DNA of 64,000 nt from Rhynochetos jubatus (lineage: Eukaryota; Chordata; Aves; Eurypygiformes; Rhynochetidae): NCBI GenBank assembly GCA_027574665.1, contig CM050648.1, positions 142,910,175 to 142,974,174 on the forward strand, in the 5' to 3' direction. This document shows positions 54,634-64,000 of this stretch, piece by piece. The translations under genes and the position numbers were made by a program. The notes beneath the pieces are model-generated. The model was not told the origin of the DNA. It was given only the letters and a program-made list of their open reading frames with translations, and ran no database searches. Numbering within the stretch: the first letter of the stretch is position 1; each line of letters begins with the position of its first letter.

Positions 54634-54762
54634 TTCAATTATACGATTGTTCTTATCTCGACCCCTGAGTTTCCTTGCCTTTTCCTCCCGTTCTTCTCCA
54701 CCAGGCGACGGGGAAGGTGAGTGAGTGGCTGCGTGGTGTTTGCTTGCTGGCTGGGGTTAAAA

Positions 54763-54964
54763 GGGCAACACCAGCATGGCTGGTCAAACTAAAGCGTAAT
54801 CTGGCCCGTGGACTTCCACACGGCCAAACCACTCAACCTCTTCCAGCACGTGGCACCGGATCCCGCCGCCCACGCCGAGGCACTGCACGACATTGTACAG
54901 CTGTGAGGTCGCTCAGCAGTCTGCTGATCTGCGGACGCTGAAAGGTCTTCAGGCACAGAGCTGT
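54763..54964 (+). pseudogene. ITPRIPL1-like 3' relic, unit 13
   Basis: Same relic; frame from 54796, stop at 54904. Confidence 0.78.
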
Positions 54965-55763
54965 GTTTGTGAGGCTCACGGCTGACGGCAGACGACAACT
55001 TCACACCACAGGGAAAGAGAGTGGAGACTATGGCGGCCACAAAGGAGATTTTCACGCTGCTTTCTCTTCCCACTGCCACGACGGTGGTGGTGAACTCAGA
55101 GGGGCCGAGAAGCTCCCTGGCCGCTCCGGCTGGGCCGGGACCAAGCGAGAGGCACTGCGGATGTGCCTGCCTGTGCTCAGCGGGGCCCCGGTGGAGAACC
55201 TGCCGCTCCCAGACGCTCCCCAGGGAGTTACTGCTGCACGACGGGACATGCTGGACACGGAGAAGACAGTGCTCTGTCGGCAGTGGGAGCTGCCCACTGG
55301 GACAACTCCCCCCGCACCCCGTCATCACCCCTGGGAAACGTCTCTTTGGAAGCAACGTCCTCCGGCACTAGCACAGCAGGGACAGAGATCCTGCCATGCA
55401 GAGGGCCCATCCTGCCACCAGGATATACACCGTCACCCACCCGGCGCAGCCATGAAGGCACCAAGAGCACAAACGCGAGCTCAGAGGTCAGCACCAAGGG
55501 AGCTGATCCCATCTCACAGGACGGGATCTCAAAGAGGAAAGCACCCACGGGACATGTCACCCAATCTGGCGTTTGGAAAGGGTTGGGTGGGGCTTCTGTC
55601 TGTTCTGAAAAGACAGGCCCTGGCAGCCCTGTCCTGCCGGGTGGGTCCGTACCTTGGGGGTGTCAGGGCTTTGGCTGCCTGGACCAGCTGTGGGTCGCTG
55701 GGCCTGTGTGGGGCCGAAGGCCGGGGCTGGTTGGCGGGCGTGCCTGTGATGCGCTCTGGCGCC
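54965..55763. other. GC-rich spacer upstream of the copy 14 promoter
   Basis: Same spacer, GGCACCAAG form with GGGATCTCAA near 55526, shared only with unit 15. Confidence 0.5.
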
Positions 55764-56137
55764 TGTGACATCACTGAGACGAGTCACAATGGGGGGAGGT
55801 ATAAAGGGCAGCAGCGGGCAGTGCTGCCCCAGTACGGCCTAGGCCAGCGGTGAGTGCGCACGCGGAGGGAGGCTGGGCTGGATAGGGCCGGGGCAGAAAT
55901 GCGGGGTCCCGGGGCTGGGTTCTCTCCCTGCATCCAGGGCCCAGCCGCTCGTGGCAGCGGCTCAGGCAGGGCACGGTGCTGCTGCTGATGGGCCTGGGAG
56001 CAGGGCTTGCTGCCTCCCAGCTGCCTCACCCCCTCTCCTACCTGCCCCCAGCTCCCTGCGGCTCCATTCCCACTCCCCCCGCTGCCAGCTCCCTCCCTTC
56101 CATCCCCACTGAACCCCTTCTCTCCCTCCTCCTGCAG
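55764..56137 (+). promoter_or_regulatory. TATA promoter, exon 1 and intron of copy 14
   Basis: TATAAAG at 55800-55806; intron 55850-56137. Unchanged core elements. Confidence 0.77.
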
Positions 56138-56140
56138 GCT

Positions 56141-57628
56141 ATGGCTGCCCCAAAAATCCTCACCATGCTGCAAACCATCCTACAAAATGTGCAGATGGTT
56201 GGGGAGGAGCTGGATGAGGCCACGCACAAGTGCATGCAGCAGCATGCGGAGCAGCTGGGCCAGGAGATGACTCGGCTGCTGCACGAGCTGGAGCAGAGCG
56301 GCTTTGCCTGGCGTGCCCTGCTCTTTGCTCCCTTGCAGCACTGGCAGTTCTGGACGGTTGCTGGAGTCCTGCTCCTGCTCTTCGGGCTCTGCTGGTGGCT
56401 CAGGAGAAGAAGCTATGAGCCAGACAGAAGGAGGGCAGAGCAAAGCTGCAGCAGCAACACACAAGAGGAGGTTGAAGTACATGAAGTAGATTCTGAGGAT
56501 GCTCTGGGCAGGAGTTTTGCAAAGCGCATCCCGTGGCCAGTGCAGAACCTGGCCTACAGGAGCCGGGTGATGGAGGAGCTGGCAGGCGACCTCCTCCGTG
56601 TCTTCCACATGTATTTCTCTGGCAGTTTCTTCCCGGTGCTGCAGCCTGTCATCAGGGTGGGCAGCACCTTCGAAGGCTGGAGTCCCCGTGAGGAGGATGC
56701 TCGCTACCGCCTGCTCCTGCCCCTGCAGCCCCCCCGCGGGCACGCCTTCCGCCTGGAGCTGGGCACTGCGGGGGAGATGCCCGCAAAGGACTCCCGTGTC
56801 CGTGTGGCGCTGGAGTGCATCTGCAGGAGGCCGGAGCTGGTGGATGACACGCTGTGCTTCCTCCACCACCCCGAGGAAGAGCTGAGGGAAAATCAGGCTC
56901 CCAGCCTCCTACACACCCTCTGCACTGGCTCCTACCTGGATGCGCAGAAAACTGCCCGCTGGTTCCAGGACACTGTGAGGTCAGCCTGGGGGGTGGTGCC
57001 TCTGTCGCGTCTCTACAAAATGAACCTGCTGCCCTCCAGCCGCTCCTGCAAGATGCAGCTGATAAGCACCTCCGGCAGAAGCCTCTTCGCTGAGATAATA
57101 TTCGGGGTACAGCTAGGCGTCTCGGACATCTTCCTCAGCAGCCAGCCTGCAGAGCCCGGCTTGATCCCAAGCACAAGGTGGCCGCAGAGCTGTGTCGTGG
57201 CAGAGGCAAAGTTCTTCAGGGTGGTGGCCAGGCAGGCCCCACGTGACAGCTTCCACCTCAAATGCCTGCAGATCTGCGCCCGCATCCTGGAGGGCACAGC
57301 CTTTTCCACCTACACCTTCAAGACGGCTGTGATGCACCTCCTGACCACCACACCCCTGTCAGACTGGCGCCGGAGGCATTTCATGCTGCGGCTGGAGGAT
57401 ATCATGCGGTACCTGGACGACTGCCTGAAGGAGAAACGCCTCAACCACTTCTTCTTTGGCAATGAGCATGTGCCCGAGGAGATAATCTTGCCCCCGGCCT
57501 TCCCAACGGCCGAACCGCCCAACCTCTTCCAGCACCTGGCGCAGGATCCGGCTGCCCACGCCAGGGCGATGACGGAGTTCGATGAGCTGCAAAACCGGCT
57601 CACGAGCCTGCTGTTCTATGGACGCTGA
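56141..57628 (+). CDS. ITPRIPL1: ITPRIPL1-like protein, copy 14
   Basis: Intact 495-codon frame. M362V is the only amino-acid difference from consensus, and the protein is identical to copies 2 and 15. Adjacent copies 14 and 15 share the variant, while copy 13 upstream lacks it. Confidence 0.88.
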   Translation: MAAPKILTMLQTILQNVQMVGEELDEATHKCMQQHAEQLGQEMTRLLHELEQSGFAWRALLFAPLQHWQFWTVAGVLLLLFGLCWWLRRRSYEPDRRRAEQSCSSNTQEEVEVHEVDSEDALGRSFAKRIPWPVQNLAYRSRVMEELAGDLLRVFHMYFSGSFFPVLQPVIRVGSTFEGWSPREEDARYRLLLPLQPPRGHAFRLELGTAGEMPAKDSRVRVALECICRRPELVDDTLCFLHHPEEELRENQAPSLLHTLCTGSYLDAQKTARWFQDTVRSAWGVVPLSRLYKMNLLPSSRSCKMQLISTSGRSLFAEIIFGVQLGVSDIFLSSQPAEPGLIPSTRWPQSCVVAEAKFFRVVARQAPRDSFHLKCLQICARILEGTAFSTYTFKTAVMHLLTTTPLSDWRRRHFMLRLEDIMRYLDDCLKEKRLNHFFFGNEHVPEEIILPPAFPTAEPPNLFQHLAQDPAAHARAMTEFDELQNRLTSLLFYGR

Positions 57629-57883
57629 AAGGGGTCTTCACGCCCAGAGCTGGCGCCGCAGAACCGAGCACGCAGGATACAGAGAAGACACTGCTCACGC
57701 AGCAGCGGGAATTGCTGCCACACCTTTCCTCCACAGCAAACGCACCCTGTGGGGAGTGGGACACGATGCAGCTGAAGAGTCTGTTGCGAGGAGGCTCGTG
57801 ACAGAGAAACCTGTTACCACCTGGACAGCCACCTCCCGCTCCCCTTCCATTCCGCCGGGAGTTCTACTCCAGGCAAAGTCGAC

Positions 57884-57929
57884 CATAAATGTTGTGTTTG
57901 AACAAATGCTGCGCCTGTGAGTGTCCGTG
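57884..57929 (+). terminator. Polyadenylation signal of copy 14
   Basis: CATAAA at 57884-57889; unchanged. Confidence 0.65.
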
Positions 57930-58203
57930 CATCCCTTTGTCGGGGACCGCGGGCATAGGCCGCTGACTCCTCAGCTGCCGCAGAGTCCGGGCGCATTTTG
58001 CGGAAGAGCTGACGTGGCGGCTCTGGTTTCACTGGTTCTGTAACTAAGGCTCCCCCGCCCGTGCGTGCTCCTGCGTTGGGGCAGTCGGAATCATTTGTCA
58101 CCCTCCACAGCTGTGCACGTTGCCCGTGTGCCGAAGGGCGCCTGAAGCATCTTCCTTGGGAACCATACGCAAACCGAGCCCCAGCGCGAGAGCACAGCGC
58201 CAG

Positions 58204-58654
58204 CTCCTACCAGTAGGAGTGTTTGTACCGATGCAAGGCCTCTTCCAGTTTCTGATGCTGGGCCTGTGTTCCCAGCTTTCTCGCTACAAGGAGCTGGGAG
58301 GGGGCACAGTGCGGACAGCTGACCCAAAGTGGCCAAAGGGGTACTTCGTTCCATAAAAACGTCACGCTCAGTACATACGCTGGGGGTGGGCCAGGGAGCC
58401 ATGGTGGTTGGTTGGTTTTCTTGTTCGTGCTCTCGCTCGTGGGGCTCGCTCGGACTCTGGTACGATCCGTCTCAGGCTCTCGCTCTCTGGCTCTGACTAC
58501 TCGGGACCTGGCTGGGCATCGGTCTGCGGGTGGTGAGCAGCTGTATCGTGTGTTTTGTTTTCCGCCGCTTTCATTACATGCTCTGAGTAGCAGTGGTAGC
58601 ATTAGTTTAATGACATTGTTATTTTTATTAATATCACTGCTTCACCCGTTTAGG
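58204..58654 (-). mobile_element. ERV LTR remnant, unit 14
   Basis: Same remnant, GTACATAC / GCCATGG / TCCGTCTC haplotype. CGCCAGCTCC is shared with units 10 and 13. Confidence 0.62.
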
Positions 58655-58783
58655 TTCAATTATACGATTGTTCTTATCTCGACCCCTGAGTTTCCTTGCC
58701 TTTTCCTCCCGTTCTTCTCCACCAGGCGACGGGGAAGGTGAGTGAGTGGCTGCGTGGTGTTTGCTTGCTGGCTGGGGTTAAAA

Positions 58784-58985
58784 GGGCAACACCAGCATGG
58801 CTGGTCAAACTAAAGCGTAATCTGGCCCGTGGACTTCCACACGGCCAAACCACTCAACCTCTTCCAGCACGTGGCACCGGATCCCGCCGCCCACGCCGAG
58901 GCACTGCACGACATTGTACAGCTGTGAGGTCGCTCAGCAGTCTGCTGATCTGCGGACGCTGAAAGGTCTTCAGGCACAGAGCTGT
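58784..58985 (+). pseudogene. ITPRIPL1-like 3' relic, unit 14
   Basis: Same relic; frame from 58817, stop at 58925. Confidence 0.78.
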
Positions 58986-59784
58986 GTTTGTGAGGCTCAC
59001 GGCTGACGGCAGACGACAACTTCACACCACAGGGAAAGAGAGTGGAGACTATGGCGGCCACAAAGGAGATTTTCACGCTGCTTTCTCTTCCCACTGCCAC
59101 GACGGTGGTGGTGAACTCAGAGGGGCCGAGAAGCTCCCTGGCCGCTCCGGCTGGGCCGGGACCAAGCGAGAGGCACTGCGGATGTGCCTGCCTGTGCTCA
59201 GCGGGGCCCCGGTGGAGAACCTGCCGCTCCCAGACGCTCCCCAGGGAGTTACTGCTGCACGACGGGACATGCTGGACACGGAGAAGACAGTGCTCTGTCG
59301 GCAGTGGGAGCTGCCCACTGGGACAACTCCCCCCGCACCCCGTCATCACCCCTGGGAAACGTCTCTTTGGAAGCAACGTCCTCCGGCACTAGCACAGCAG
59401 GGACAGAGATCCTGCCATGCAGAGGGCCCATCCTGCCACCAGGATATACACCGTCACCCACCCGGCGCAGCCATGAAGGCACCAAGAGCACAAACGCGAG
59501 CTCAGAGGTCAGCACCAAGGGAGCTGATCCCATCTCACAGGACGGGATGTCAAAGAGGAAAGCACCCACGGGACATGTCACCCAATCTGGCGTTTGGAAA
59601 GGGTTGGGTGGGGCTTCTGTCTGTTCTGAAAAGACAGGCCCTGGCAGCCCTGTCCTGCCGGGTGGGTCCGTACCTTGGGGGTGTCAGGGCTTTGGCTGCC
59701 TGGACCAGCTGTGGGTCGCTGGGCCTGTGTGGGGCCGAAGGCCGGGGCTGGTTGGCGGGCGTGCCTGTGATGCGCTCTGGCGCC
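58986..59784. other. GC-rich spacer upstream of the copy 15 promoter
   Basis: Same spacer, GGCACCAAG form. No gene seen. Confidence 0.5.
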
Positions 59785-60158
59785 TGTGACATCACTGAGA
59801 CGAGTCACAATGGGGGGAGGTATAAAGGGCAGCAGCGGGCAGTGCTGCCCCAGTACGGCCTAGGCCAGCGGTGAGTGCGCACGCGGAGGGAGGCTGGGCT
59901 GGATAGGGCCGGGGCAGAAATGCGGGGTCCCGGGGCTGGGTTCTCTCCCTGCATCCAGGGCCCAGCCGCTCGTGGCAGCGGCTCAGGCAGGGCACGGTGC
60001 TGCTGCTGATGGGCCTGGGAGCAGGGCTTGCTGCCTCCCAGCTGCCTCACCCCCTCTCCTACCTGCCCCCAGCTCCCTGCGGCTCCATTCCCACTCCCCC
60101 CGCTGCCAGCTCCCTCCCTTCCATCCCCACTGAACCCCTTCTCTCCCTCCTCCTGCAG
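59785..60158 (+). promoter_or_regulatory. TATA promoter, exon 1 and intron of copy 15
   Basis: TATAAAG at 59821-59827; intron 59871-60158. Unchanged core elements. Confidence 0.77.
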
Positions 60159-60161
60159 GCT

Positions 60162-61649
60162 ATGGCTGCCCCAAAAATCCTCACCATGCTGCAAACCATC
60201 CTACAAAATGTGCAGATGGTTGGGGAGGAGCTGGATGAGGCCACGCACAAGTGCATGCAGCAGCATGCGGAGCAGCTGGGCCAGGAGATGACTCGGCTGC
60301 TGCACGAGCTGGAGCAGAGCGGCTTTGCCTGGCGTGCCCTGCTCTTTGCTCCCTTGCAGCACTGGCAGTTCTGGACGGTTGCTGGAGTCCTGCTCCTGCT
60401 CTTCGGGCTCTGCTGGTGGCTCAGGAGAAGAAGCTATGAGCCAGACAGAAGGAGGGCAGAGCAAAGCTGCAGCAGCAACACACAAGAGGAGGTTGAAGTA
60501 CATGAAGTAGATTCTGAGGATGCTCTGGGCAGGAGTTTTGCAAAGCGCATCCCGTGGCCAGTGCAGAACCTGGCCTACAGGAGCCGGGTGATGGAGGAGC
60601 TGGCAGGCGACCTCCTCCGTGTCTTCCACATGTATTTCTCTGGCAGTTTCTTCCCGGTGCTGCAGCCTGTCATCAGGGTGGGCAGCACCTTCGAAGGCTG
60701 GAGTCCCCGTGAGGAGGATGCTCGCTACCGCCTGCTCCTGCCCCTGCAGCCCCCCCGCGGGCACGCCTTCCGCCTGGAGCTGGGCACTGCGGGGGAGATG
60801 CCCGCAAAGGACTCCCGTGTCCGTGTGGCGCTGGAGTGCATCTGCAGGAGGCCGGAGCTGGTGGATGACACGCTGTGCTTCCTCCACCACCCCGAGGAAG
60901 AGCTGAGGGAAAATCAGGCTCCCAGCCTCCTACACACCCTCTGCACTGGCTCCTACCTGGATGCGCAGAAAACTGCCCGCTGGTTCCAGGACACTGTGAG
61001 GTCAGCCTGGGGGGTGGTGCCTCTGTCGCGTCTCTACAAAATGAACCTGCTGCCCTCCAGCCGCTCCTGCAAGATGCAGCTGATAAGCACCTCCGGCAGA
61101 AGCCTCTTCGCTGAGATAATATTCGGGGTACAGCTAGGCGTCTCGGACATCTTCCTCAGCAGCCAGCCTGCAGAGCCCGGCTTGATCCCAAGCACAAGGT
61201 GGCCGCAGAGCTGTGTCGTGGCAGAGGCAAAGTTCTTCAGGGTGGTGGCCAGGCAGGCCCCACGTGACAGCTTCCACCTCAAATGCCTGCAGATCTGCGC
61301 CCGCATCCTGGAGGGCACAGCCTTTTCCACCTACACCTTCAAGACGGCTGTGATGCACCTCCTGACCACCACACCCCTGTCAGACTGGCGCCGGAGGCAT
61401 TTCATGCTGCGGCTGGAGGATATCATGCGGTACCTGGACGACTGCCTGAAGGAGAAACGCCTCAACCACTTCTTCTTTGGCAATGAGCATGTGCCCGAGG
61501 AGATAATCTTGCCCCCGGCCTTCCCAACGGCCGAACCGCCCAACCTCTTCCAGCACCTGGCGCAGGATCCGGCTGCCCACGCCAGGGCGATGACGGAGTT
61601 CGATGAGCTGCAAAACCGGCTCACGAGCCTGCTGTTCTATGGACGCTGA
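60162..61649 (+). CDS. ITPRIPL1: ITPRIPL1-like protein, copy 15
   Basis: Intact 495-codon frame with M362V only. It is the last complete gene in the window. Its coding sequence is ordinary, whereas the spacer that follows it (62406-63399) carries an unusual number of private changes. Confidence 0.88.
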   Translation: MAAPKILTMLQTILQNVQMVGEELDEATHKCMQQHAEQLGQEMTRLLHELEQSGFAWRALLFAPLQHWQFWTVAGVLLLLFGLCWWLRRRSYEPDRRRAEQSCSSNTQEEVEVHEVDSEDALGRSFAKRIPWPVQNLAYRSRVMEELAGDLLRVFHMYFSGSFFPVLQPVIRVGSTFEGWSPREEDARYRLLLPLQPPRGHAFRLELGTAGEMPAKDSRVRVALECICRRPELVDDTLCFLHHPEEELRENQAPSLLHTLCTGSYLDAQKTARWFQDTVRSAWGVVPLSRLYKMNLLPSSRSCKMQLISTSGRSLFAEIIFGVQLGVSDIFLSSQPAEPGLIPSTRWPQSCVVAEAKFFRVVARQAPRDSFHLKCLQICARILEGTAFSTYTFKTAVMHLLTTTPLSDWRRRHFMLRLEDIMRYLDDCLKEKRLNHFFFGNEHVPEEIILPPAFPTAEPPNLFQHLAQDPAAHARAMTEFDELQNRLTSLLFYGR

Positions 61650-61904
61650 AAGGGGTCTTCACGCCCAGAGCTGGCGCCGCAGAACCGAGCACGCAGGATA
61701 CAGAGAAGACACTGCTCACGCAGCAGCGGGAATTGCTGCCACACCTTTCCTCCACAGCAAACGCACCCTGTGGGGAGTGGGACACGATGCAGCTGAAGAG
61801 TCTGTTGCGAGGAGGCTCGTGACAGAGAAACCTGTTACCACCTGGACAGCCACCTCCCGCTCCCCTTCCATTCCGCCGGGAGTTCTACTCCAGGCAAAGT
61901 CGAC

Positions 61905-61950
61905 CATAAATGTTGTGTTTGAACAAATGCTGCGCCTGTGAGTGTCCGTG
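61905..61950 (+). terminator. Polyadenylation signal of copy 15
   Basis: CATAAA at 61905-61910; unchanged. Confidence 0.65.
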
Positions 61951-62224
61951 CATCCCTTTGTCGGGGACCGCGGGCATAGGCCGCTGACTCCTCAGCTGCC
62001 GCAGAGTCCGGGCGCATTTTGCGGAAGAGCTGACGTGGCGGCTCTGGTTTCACTGGTTCTGTAACTAAGGCTCCCCCGCCCGTGCGTGCTCCTGCGTTGG
62101 GGCAGTCGGAATCATTTGTCACCCTCCACAGCTGTGCACGTTGCCCGTGTGCCGAAGGGCGCCTGAAGCATCTTCCTTGGGAACCATACGCAAACCGAGC
62201 CCCAGCGCGAGAGCACAGCGCCGG

Positions 62225-62675
62225 CTCCTACCAGTAGGAGTGTTTGTACCGATGCAAGGCCTCTTCCAGTTTCTGATGCTGGGCCTGTGTTCCCAGCTTT
62301 CTCGCTACAAGGAGCTGGGAGGGGGCACAGTGCGGACAGCTGACCCAAAGTGGCCAAAGGGGTACTTCGTTCCATAAAAACGTCACGCTCAGGATATACG
62401 CTGGGGTTGGGCCAGGGAGCCGTGGTGGTTGGTTGGTTTTCTTGTTCGTGCTCTCGCTCGTGGGGCTCGCTCGGACTCTGGTGCGATCTGTCTCAGGCTC
62501 TCGCTCTCTGGCTCTGACTACTCAGGACCTGGCTGGGCATCGGTCTGCGGGTGGTGAGCAGCTGTATCATGTGTTTTGTTTTCCGCCGCTTTCATTACAT
62601 GCTCTGAGTAGCAGTGGTAGCATTAGTTTAATGACATTGTTATTTTTATTAATATCACTGCTTCACCCGTTTAGG
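62225..62675 (-). mobile_element. ERV LTR remnant, unit 15
   Basis: Same remnant, GGATATAC haplotype, with private changes at 62407 and 62483 and the A at 62524 and 62569 shared only with unit 0. Confidence 0.62.
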
Positions 62676-62804
62676 TTCAATTATACGATTGTTCTTATCT
62701 CGACCCCTGAGTTTCCTTGTCTTTTCCTCCCGTTCTTCTCCACCAGGCGACGGGGAAGGTGAGTGAGTGGCTGCGTGGTGTTTGCTTGCTGGCTGGGGTT
62801 AAAA

Positions 62805-63006
62805 GGGCAACACCAGCATGGCTGGTCAAACTAAAGCGTAATCTGGCCCGTGGACTTCCACACGGCCAAACCACTCAACCTCTTCCAGCACGTGGCACCG
62901 GATCCCGCCGCCCACGCCGAGGCACTGCACGACATTGTACAGCTGTGAGGTCGCTCAGCAGTCTGCTGATCTGCGGACGCTGAAAGGTCTTCAGGCACAG
63001 AGCTGT
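62805..63006 (+). pseudogene. ITPRIPL1-like 3' relic, unit 15
   Basis: Same relic; frame from 62838, stop at 62946. Confidence 0.78.
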
Positions 63007-63805
63007 GTTTGTGAGGCTCACGGCTGACGGCAGACGACAACTTCACACCACAGGGAAAGAGAGTGGAGACTATGGCGGCCACAAAGGAGATTTTCACGCT
63101 GCTTTCTCTTCCCACTGCCACGACGGTGGTGGTGAACTCAGAGGGGCCGAGAAGCTCCCTGGCCGCTCCGGCTGGGCCGGGACCAAGCGAGAGGCACTGC
63201 GGATGTGCCTGCCTGTGCTCAGCGGGGCCCCGGTGGAGAACCTGCCGCTCCCAGATGCTCCCCAGGGAGTTACTGCTGCACGACGGGACATGCTTGACAC
63301 GGAGAAGACAGTGCTCTGTCGGCAGTGGGAGCTGCCCACTGGGACAACTCCCCCCGCACCCCGTCATCACCCCTGGGAAACCTCTATTTGGAAGCAACAT
63401 CCTCCGGCACTAGCACAGCAGGGACAGAGATCCTGCCATGCAGAGGGCCCATCCTGCCACCAGGATATACACCGTCACCCACCCGGCGCAGCCATGAAGG
63501 CACCAAGAGCACAAACGCGAGCTCAGAGGTCAGCACCAAGGGAGCTGATCCCATCTCACAGGACGGGATCTCAAAGAGGAAAGCACCCACGGGACATGTC
63601 ACCCAATCTGGCGTTTGGAAAGGGTTGGGTGGGGCTTCTGTCTGTTCTGAAAAGACAGGCCCTGGCAGCCCTGTCCTGCCGGGTGGGTCCGTACCTTGGG
63701 GGTGTCAGGGCTTTGGCTGCCTGGACCAGCTGTGGGTCGCTGGGCCTGTGTGGGGCCGAAGGCCGGGGCTGGTTGGCGGGCGTGCCTGTGATGCGCTCTG
63801 GCGCC
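63007..63805. other. GC-rich spacer upstream of the copy 16 promoter (divergent)
   Basis: Same spacer with five private substitutions within 144 bases (63256, 63295, 63382, 63386, 63399), far above the density elsewhere, plus the GGGATCTCAA variant shared with unit 13. No gene seen. Confidence 0.5.
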
Positions 63806-64000
63806 TGTGACATCACTGAGACGAGTCACAATGGGGGGAGGTATAAAGGGCAGCAGCGGGCAGTGCTGCCCCAGTACGGCCTAGGCCAGCGGTGAGTGCG
63901 CACGCGGAGGGAGGCTGGGCTGGATAGGGCCGGGGCAGAAATGCGGGGTCCCGGGGCTGGGTTCTCTCCCTGCATCCAGGGCCCAGCCGCTCGTGGCAGC
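63806..64000 (+). promoter_or_regulatory. TATA promoter, exon 1 and partial intron of copy 16 (cut by window)
   Basis: TATAAAG at 63842-63848 and a GTGAGT donor at 63892 show that another gene copy follows. The window ends 109 bases into its intron, so the array continues. Confidence 0.77.

Larger units (their letters stand above)
1..64000 (+). repeat. Tandem array of 4,021-bp gene-containing units
   Basis: Identical landmarks recur at exact multiples of 4,021 bp throughout: start codons at 3868, 7889, 11910 and so on to 60162, and TATA boxes at 3527 to 63842. All units are in the same orientation. No insertion or deletion shifts any landmark across about 15.9 units; only substitutions distinguish them. 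Both ends of the array lie outside the window, so the copy number is at least 16. Each unit holds a whole gene with promoter and poly(A) signal, so this is a gene array rather than a simple satellite. Such uniformity is known from recent amplification followed by unequal exchange and gene conversion. Confidence 0.99.

Noticed and set aside
1-64000. CRISPR array, phage or other prokaryotic system
   Set aside because: The repeats are 4-kb gene units with introns, TATA boxes and poly(A) signals; nothing prokaryotic is present.
1-64000. Active transposon driving the amplification
   Set aside because: No transposase, reverse transcriptase, terminal inverted repeats or target duplications were seen around the unit; the LTR remnant is too decayed.

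Overview
The window lies wholly inside a head-to-tail tandem array of a vertebrate, almost certainly avian, gene. A unit of exactly 4,021 bp repeats from the first base to the last: part of one unit, fifteen complete gene copies, and the promoter of the next copy. Every landmark recurs at +4,021 with no net insertion or deletion, and units differ only by scattered single-base changes (well under 1% by eye). Bird origin is suggested by three things: an ITPRIPL1-type Mab-21 gene of the short form seen in multicopy avian families, a decayed long terminal repeat matching a widespread avian endogenous-retrovirus family as I remember it, and GC-rich spliced gene structure. A songbird is plausible but not shown.

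Layout of one unit, using the first full repeat: a TATA promoter (3491-3533), a short non-coding exon 1 ending at 3576, a 288-bp GT-AG intron (3577-3864), a coding exon with the start codon at 3868 and stop at 5355 (495 aa), a CATAAA polyadenylation signal at 5611, an antisense remnant of an endogenous retroviral LTR (about 5931-6381), a broken copy of the 3' end of a second ITPRIPL1-like gene (about 6511-6712), and about 800 bp of GC-rich spacer leading to the next promoter. All genes point to the + strand and each has its own promoter and poly(A) signal, so they look like independent transcription units.

The protein is a single-pass membrane protein: a weakly hydrophobic N-terminus, a coiled coil (22-52), one membrane segment (68-87) followed by three arginines, an acidic linker, and a Mab-21 domain of the nucleotidyltransferase fold in which an expected catalytic acidic position appears to be arginine 190. 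All fifteen complete copies are open and unbroken. I numbered copies 0 (cut by the window start) to 15; copy 16 has only its promoter, exon 1 and part of its intron.

The informative part is the pattern of differences. Two recurrent amino-acid variants (M157L, M362V), ten private ones and several linked spacer variants are distributed as a mosaic across copies. That pattern points to recent amplification with continuing exchange between units by gene conversion or unequal crossing-over. No mobile-element enzyme, RNA gene or CRISPR array is visible. Function of the amplification is unknown; a multicopy dosage-type or germline-expressed family is an inference only.
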